Assembly (NCBI RefSeq): GCF_014199415.1 | Contig: NZ_JACIJN010000002.1 | Coordinates: 124,001 to 188,000, forward strand | Direction: 5' to 3' | From: Sphingomonas endophytica | GTDB lineage: Bacteria; Pseudomonadota; Alphaproteobacteria; Sphingomonadales; Sphingomonadaceae | DNA: 64,000 nucleotides | In this document: positions 60,500-64,000 of the stretch, one piece after another | Position numbering within the stretch: the stretch's first letter is position 1 | How the letters are laid out: every line of letters starts with the position of its first letter | Notes under the pieces: generated by a model | The model's input: the letters and a program-made list of their open reading frames with translations, nothing else | Database searches by the model: none | What the model was told of the DNA's origin: nothing | Made by a program: the position numbers and the translations under genes

Positions 60500-61354
60500 A
60501 TGGCGAAAGCAACCACTCCCGCCGACCTGACCATCACCCCGCGCGACCGGCGGTTCGGACGCGGTGCGGCGATTCGCCGCTGGTGGCTCAACGACGATCC
60601 CTATGCGACCGCCTTCTACAACGCGCTGTCCGTCACCTTCCCGAAGGGCGAAGGGTTCTTCGTCGACAGCGTGCGCACGTTTCGCGACGGCACCCCGCCG
60701 CGGCTGACGCGCGAGATCAACGCCTTCATCAAACAGGAGGTGCTGCATACCCGCGAGCATGTGGCGTTCAACCGCCATGTCGCCGATCAGGGGTATGACA
60801 CGGCGCTGCTGGATCGCGATGTCGATGCCGCGCTGGCGCTGACCAAGGGACGCCCGCCGATCGGCAGCCTCGCCGCGACCACCGCGCTCGAACATTTCAC
60901 GGCGATGCTCGCGCACGAGTTAATCGCCGATCCGCGCCATCTGGCCGGCGGCGACGAACAGGCGCGGGCGTTGTGGCTGTGGCACGCCGCCGAGGAGATC
61001 GAGCACAAGGGCGTCGCCTATGACACCTGGCTGCACGCCACGCGCGACTGGCCGCGCTTCACGCGCTGGCGCGTCAAGGCGCTGGTGATGCTGATCACGA
61101 CGTGGCGGTTCGTTCATGGCCGCGCGCGCGGGATGGCCGAGTTGCTGCGGCAGGACGGGTTGACCGGGCCGAAAGTGTGGGCGCGGATGGCATGGTATGC
61201 GTTCGGTTATCCGGGAATGGCGCGGAAAGTGGCGGGGGTGTGGCTGGCATATTTCCTGCCCGGCTTTCACCCGTGGAAGCACGACGATCGGGCGCTGATC
61301 GGGCTGGCCGAGAGCGATTACGAGGCGGCGGTGCTGCCGAAGGTTGCCGCCTGA
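60500..61354 (+). CDS. Predicted metal-dependent hydrolase (PF10118-like)
   Basis: A 284-residue helical protein with ferritin-like metal ligands: EVLHTREHVAFNRHV, ALEHFTAMLAHELI and WLWHAAEEIEHKGVAYD, each with Glu and His spaced as in diiron proteins. This is the family called predicted metal-dependent hydrolase, whose reaction is not established. A divergent TetR gene probably controls it. The start at 60500 has GGAGG 6 nt upstream. Confidence 0.85.
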   Translation: MAKATTPADLTITPRDRRFGRGAAIRRWWLNDDPYATAFYNALSVTFPKGEGFFVDSVRTFRDGTPPRLTREINAFIKQEVLHTREHVAFNRHVADQGYDTALLDRDVDAALALTKGRPPIGSLAATTALEHFTAMLAHELIADPRHLAGGDEQARALWLWHAAEEIEHKGVAYDTWLHATRDWPRFTRWRVKALVMLITTWRFVHGRARGMAELLRQDGLTGPKVWARMAWYAFGYPGMARKVAGVWLAYFLPGFHPWKHDDRALIGLAESDYEAAVLPKVAA

Positions 61355-61403
61355 GCCGGTCGCGGCGCTTGCCTCGGCCGCCCGCGTCATCGATGCTGCC
61401 GCG

Positions 61404-62642
61404 ATGAAAAGCCCTAGCCTGATCGCCTGTATCGCAGCGCTGTTGTCGCTGCCCGCCACGGCCGTCGGCGCACAGGAGCGCGCCGCCGCGTTCGAAGCAC
61501 CGAAGGCATGGGCCGAGTTCGCGACGCTGCTGCACGAGCGTTACGGTTATTTCGCGCGCAGCGGGGTCGATGGCGAACGGATCCTCGCCGCCTTCGCCGA
61601 TCGCGCGCGCACCGCGCCGGACGACAAGGCGTTCATCAATGTCCTGCAGCACGTCGCGCACAATTTCGCCGACCCGCATTTCGTCGTCGGTCCGCTCGAC
61701 AGCGAGGACTGGTCGATCGTCCCGACCGCCTCTGATCTTTTCGGCCGCTACGATGGCGGCAACTTCGTAATTTCGGACGTGCGCGAGAATGGCGATGCCG
61801 CCGGGCAGGGCGTACGGCCGGGCATGACGGTTGTGCGTGTCGAGGGACTCACGCCGCGCGCGGCCGTCGAGGATGTGACCGGACGACGCTTCGCCGAGCT
61901 GAGCGCGCTGCAGATCGATTTTGCGTTCAACGTCGCGCTGGCCGGGCATCGCAAGCGCGCGCGGACGCTGGAGCTTGCCGATGGCGGACGGCAGCGGCGG
62001 TTCGCGCTGACGGCGAGCAATGATCTGGCGCAGCGGATCGAGGACGGTCCACTGCTGACCGTCGAACGGCACGGGCGCATCGGGGTGATCCGCATCAACA
62101 ATTCACTCGGCGACCAGAAGCTGATTGCGGCGTTCGGCGCGGCGCTGGCCGGGCTGTCCGACACCGATACGCTGCTGATCGACCTGCGCAATACGCCGAG
62201 CGGCGGCAACACGAGCGTCGCACGCGGCATCATGGGGCATTTCGTCGATCACGACCGGCCGTACCAGATGCACGTCGTCCCCTTCGAGACGCGGGTGCTG
62301 GGGCCGACGCGCAAGTTCGTCGAATATGTCGCGCCGTTCGGCACGCGCTATCCTGGTAAGGTCTATGTCGCCGGGGGGCGCTGGACGGGCAGCATGGGCG
62401 AAGGACTGATGATCGGTTTCGACGCGATCGGCGCGACGACGGTCGGCAGCGTGCTGGCGCACCTGCTCGGCGCGCTCGACAATGCCACCATCGAGGGATC
62501 GGGCGCGACGATCGACCTCGGCACCGAACAATTGTTCACCGTAACCGGGCTGCCCCGCGAGTCCTATCGTCCGACGCTCTATCTGGACCATGCCGAACGC
62601 ACCGCGCAGGGCGACCCGGTGCTGGCAGCGATCGCGCGCTGA
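61404..62642 (+). CDS. S41-family carboxy-terminal protease-like protein, secreted
   Basis: A 412-residue exported protein: signal peptide (MKSPSLIACIAALLSLPATA), an N-terminal helical domain, a PDZ-like segment (GQGVRPGMTVVRVEG), and a C-terminal S41 domain. The nucleophile Ser is in RWTGSMGEGLMIGFDA, and LIDLRNTPSGGNTSVARGIM is the oxyanion/substrate-loop region. Probably a periplasmic peptidase; the substrate is unknown. It lies 49 bp after the hydrolase gene. Confidence 0.85.
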   Translation: MKSPSLIACIAALLSLPATAVGAQERAAAFEAPKAWAEFATLLHERYGYFARSGVDGERILAAFADRARTAPDDKAFINVLQHVAHNFADPHFVVGPLDSEDWSIVPTASDLFGRYDGGNFVISDVRENGDAAGQGVRPGMTVVRVEGLTPRAAVEDVTGRRFAELSALQIDFAFNVALAGHRKRARTLELADGGRQRRFALTASNDLAQRIEDGPLLTVERHGRIGVIRINNSLGDQKLIAAFGAALAGLSDTDTLLIDLRNTPSGGNTSVARGIMGHFVDHDRPYQMHVVPFETRVLGPTRKFVEYVAPFGTRYPGKVYVAGGRWTGSMGEGLMIGFDAIGATTVGSVLAHLLGALDNATIEGSGATIDLGTEQLFTVTGLPRESYRPTLYLDHAERTAQGDPVLAAIAR

Positions 62643-62727
62643 CGACCGCCCCGGTGCGCGTGCGGATGGTCGCGATGCGCCAGCCTCGCCGATCCGGCGC
62701 GCGCGAATGCCGCATCCGATCGCGCGG

Positions 62728-63279
62728 TCAAGCCGCGATCGGCATCGTCCCGGCAAACGGTGCCGCTGCGGCGTCGAGATCGAGCGCGAAGTCGACCGCC
62801 GCGACCGTCCCGCCGCGCGCCAGCGACCAGCGCTGTGAGCGACCCGTCTCAACGAAGCCGAGCTTGCGCAGGACCGCCCCCGACGCCGGATTGTCGGCGT
62901 GATGATAGGCGGTGAGTCGCGTCAGCGGGAGCGCGTGGCGCGCAATGGCGAGCACCGCACGCCCTGCCTCGGTCGCATAGCCGCGGCCCCAGGCGTTGGG
63001 GGTCAGCCAGTAGCCGAGTTCGTGATCGCCGTTTTCGGCGCGGTGCAGCCCGATCCCGCCGATCAGCCGGTGATCGCCGCTGCGCTCGACGATGACGAAG
63101 CGCGGCTCGGTCGCGCCACGCGGGAGCGACAGGAAGGTTTCGGCATCCGCCGGCGTATAGGAACAGGGCGCGCGCGCAAGGCGGTTGACGACCGCTTCGT
63201 GGCCGATCGCCTGCGCAAGCGCGGGCGCGTCCTCGAACCAGCCGGGCCGTAACGTCAAGCGGGGCGTCAACGCGAACAT
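62728..63279 (-). CDS. RimJ/RimL-type GNAT acetyltransferase
   Basis: A 183-residue acetyltransferase: MFALTPRLTLRPGWFEDAPA at the N terminus, the acetyl-CoA loop in YWLTPNAWGRGYATEAGRAV, and AYHHADNPASGAVLRKLGF. ATGs at 63288 and 63279 are possible; AGGAG is directly against the first but 9 nt from the second, so 63279 is preferred. It follows rpmA on the same strand but a terminator separates them. Confidence 0.88.
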   Translation of the reverse strand: MFALTPRLTLRPGWFEDAPALAQAIGHEAVVNRLARAPCSYTPADAETFLSLPRGATEPRFVIVERSGDHRLIGGIGLHRAENGDHELGYWLTPNAWGRGYATEAGRAVLAIARHALPLTRLTAYHHADNPASGAVLRKLGFVETGRSQRWSLARGGTVAAVDFALDLDAAAAPFAGTMPIAA

Positions 63280-63364
63280 GTGCTCCATCTCCTGCGACGG
63301 GCCCGTGGCACGCGACAATGACGCGCGCGCGACACGGGAACGGTTAAGTGGAGGGAGCAGCAAT

Positions 63365-63396
63365 AAAAAAGGGAGCCGGGGCGGACCCGTCTCCCT
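63365..63396 (-). terminator. Terminator of rplU-rpmA
   Basis: A stem with GGGAG-x-CGGG and CCCCG-x-CTCCC arms, a short loop, and a TTTTTTATTG tail on the minus strand, 68 bp beyond the rpmA stop. Confidence 0.8.
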
Positions 63397-63463
63397 TGTC
63401 TGGCTGGGTTCCGTCGCGGAACCCCGGGTCGCCCTGGTGGGCAACCCGTGTGGTCACCCGATG

Positions 63464-63733
63464 TTATTCGGCCGCGGCCGCAATCATGTCGACCGAACAG
63501 AATTTGCGGCCGAGCTTGCCGTCGTGGAACACCACGCGGCCGTCGACGAGCGCAAACAGGGTATGGTCCTTGCCGATGCCGACGTTGCGGCCCGGATAGA
63601 ACTTGGTCCCGCGCTGACGCACGAGGATGTTGCCCGCGATCGCTTCCTGACCGCCGAACTTCTTCACGCCAAGGCGACGGCCGGCCGAATCACGACCGTT
63701 ACGCGACGAACCGCCTGCTTTCTTATGTGCCAT
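63464..63733 (-). CDS. rpmA: 50S ribosomal protein L27
   Basis: An 89-residue ribosomal protein near the peptidyl-transferase centre. It begins [20 protein letters not shown] and has the core [20 protein letters not shown]. No N-terminal cleavage extension is present. rplU is 28 bp upstream. Confidence 0.98.
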   Translation of the reverse strand: MAHKKAGGSSRNGRDSAGRRLGVKKFGGQEAIAGNILVRQRGTKFYPGRNVGIGKDHTLFALVDGRVVFHDGKLGRKFCSVDMIAAAAE

Positions 63734-63761
63734 TGTGTCTGTTCCTTTCGCGCTTTGGGGC

Positions 63762-64000
63762 TCAGCCGACCGAGACGATCTTCAGGATCGTGTGGTTCTG
63801 GCGATGGCCATTGCGGCGACGATAGTTGTGACGGCGACGCTTCTTGAAAACGATCACCTTCTCACCCTTCGCCTGGGCGATGATTTCGGCGGCGACCGTC
63901 AGGCCCGCGACGTCCTTCAGCTCCGCGCCCTCGCCAGCGAGCAGCACGTCACCCAGCGTCACCGACGCGCCGGCCTCGCCCTCGATCTTCTCGACGACGA
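63762..64000 (-). CDS. rplU: 50S ribosomal protein L21, N terminus beyond window
   Basis: The C-terminal about 79 residues are present: [20 protein letters not shown], then [20 protein letters not shown] and HTILKIVSV, the L21 signature. The start lies past the window end. Paired with rpmA in the usual order. Confidence 0.96.
   Translation of the reverse strand, partial: VVEKIEGEAGASVTLGDVLLAGEGAELKDVAGLTVAAEIIAQAKGEKVIVFKKRRRHNYRRRNGHRQNHTILKIVSVG

Noticed and set aside
1..64000. CRISPR array, prophage, insertion sequence, tRNA or rRNA genes
   Set aside because: No regular direct repeats with spacers, no transposase, integrase or phage structural gene, and no tRNA-like TpsiC loop seen on either strand of the intergenic gaps.

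Overview
The window is about 64 kb of high-GC chromosomal DNA from an alphaproteobacterium, most likely Sphingomonas or a close relative in the Sphingomonadaceae. The evidence is a serine palmitoyltransferase/ACP/ceramide-reductase-like run (sphingolipids instead of LPS), a PhyR-NepR-EcfG general stress response locus, GcrA, ScpAB-TatABC, a split fbc (bc1) operon, and many intergenic palindromic repeats. I saw no insertion sequence, prophage, CRISPR array, tRNA or rRNA. Nearly all genes are core or metabolic.

Layout. 0-10 kb: fatty acyl-CoA ligase, POT peptide transporter, nitroreductase, GntR regulator, an Ivy-like lipoprotein, acyl-CoA dehydrogenase, TsaC/Sua5, MsrA, GalE. 10-16 kb: PAP2 phosphatase, ABC-2 permease, divergent gcrA, an outer-membrane barrel, parE. 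16-22 kb: YoaK-like protein, argD-argF-hslO, queC-queE. 22-28 kb: small secreted proteins, lipB, two linked membrane proteins, hemF-GNAT, a VirJ/AcvB-like hydrolase, trmL. 28-35 kb: petABC (cytochrome bc1), apt, a Gly/Tyr/Arg-rich lipoprotein, scpA-scpB-tatA-tatB-tatC. 35-39.6 kb: the stress-response locus. 39.6-49 kb: glnE, bcp, M23 peptidase, erpA-like gene, xthA, barrel protein, fatty acid desaturase. 49-59 kb, all on the minus strand: obgE, a Uma2 protein, proB, the sphingolipid genes, a hybrid kinase, lptF-lptG. 59-62.6 kb: mostly plus-strand DJ-1, TetR/hydrolase and S41 peptidase genes. 62.7-64 kb: GNAT, rpmA and a partial rplU, again minus.

The most interesting part is the stress locus and its surroundings. 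On the minus strand, nepR starts at a TTG and leads into a PhyP-type kinase gene whose ATP-binding domain looks degenerate. phyR is divergent, followed by a 45-residue single-membrane-span protein, ecfG, and a small convergent gene whose product resembles NepR. Beyond phyP lies an unannotated minus-strand RNA candidate of about 100 nt. It has a perfect EcfG-type promoter (GGAAC-N16-CGTT) and two strong hairpins that expose C-rich loops; the second doubles as a terminator. It resembles in concept the GsrN stress sRNA of Caulobacter. One loop is complementary over 8 nt to the phyR Shine-Dalgarno region. EcfG-type promoters also precede nepR, an entericidin-like gene and the lipoprotein gene at 31440, so this stretch looks like a compact stress regulon.

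The intergenic regions hold two recurrent REP-like inverted repeats (family A with ATTGCGA ends, family B with CCGGACTTGATCCGG arms) and one compound palindrome at about 8.0-8.25 kb. They lie at 3' ends of genes, and one supplies the stop codon of the PAP2 gene.
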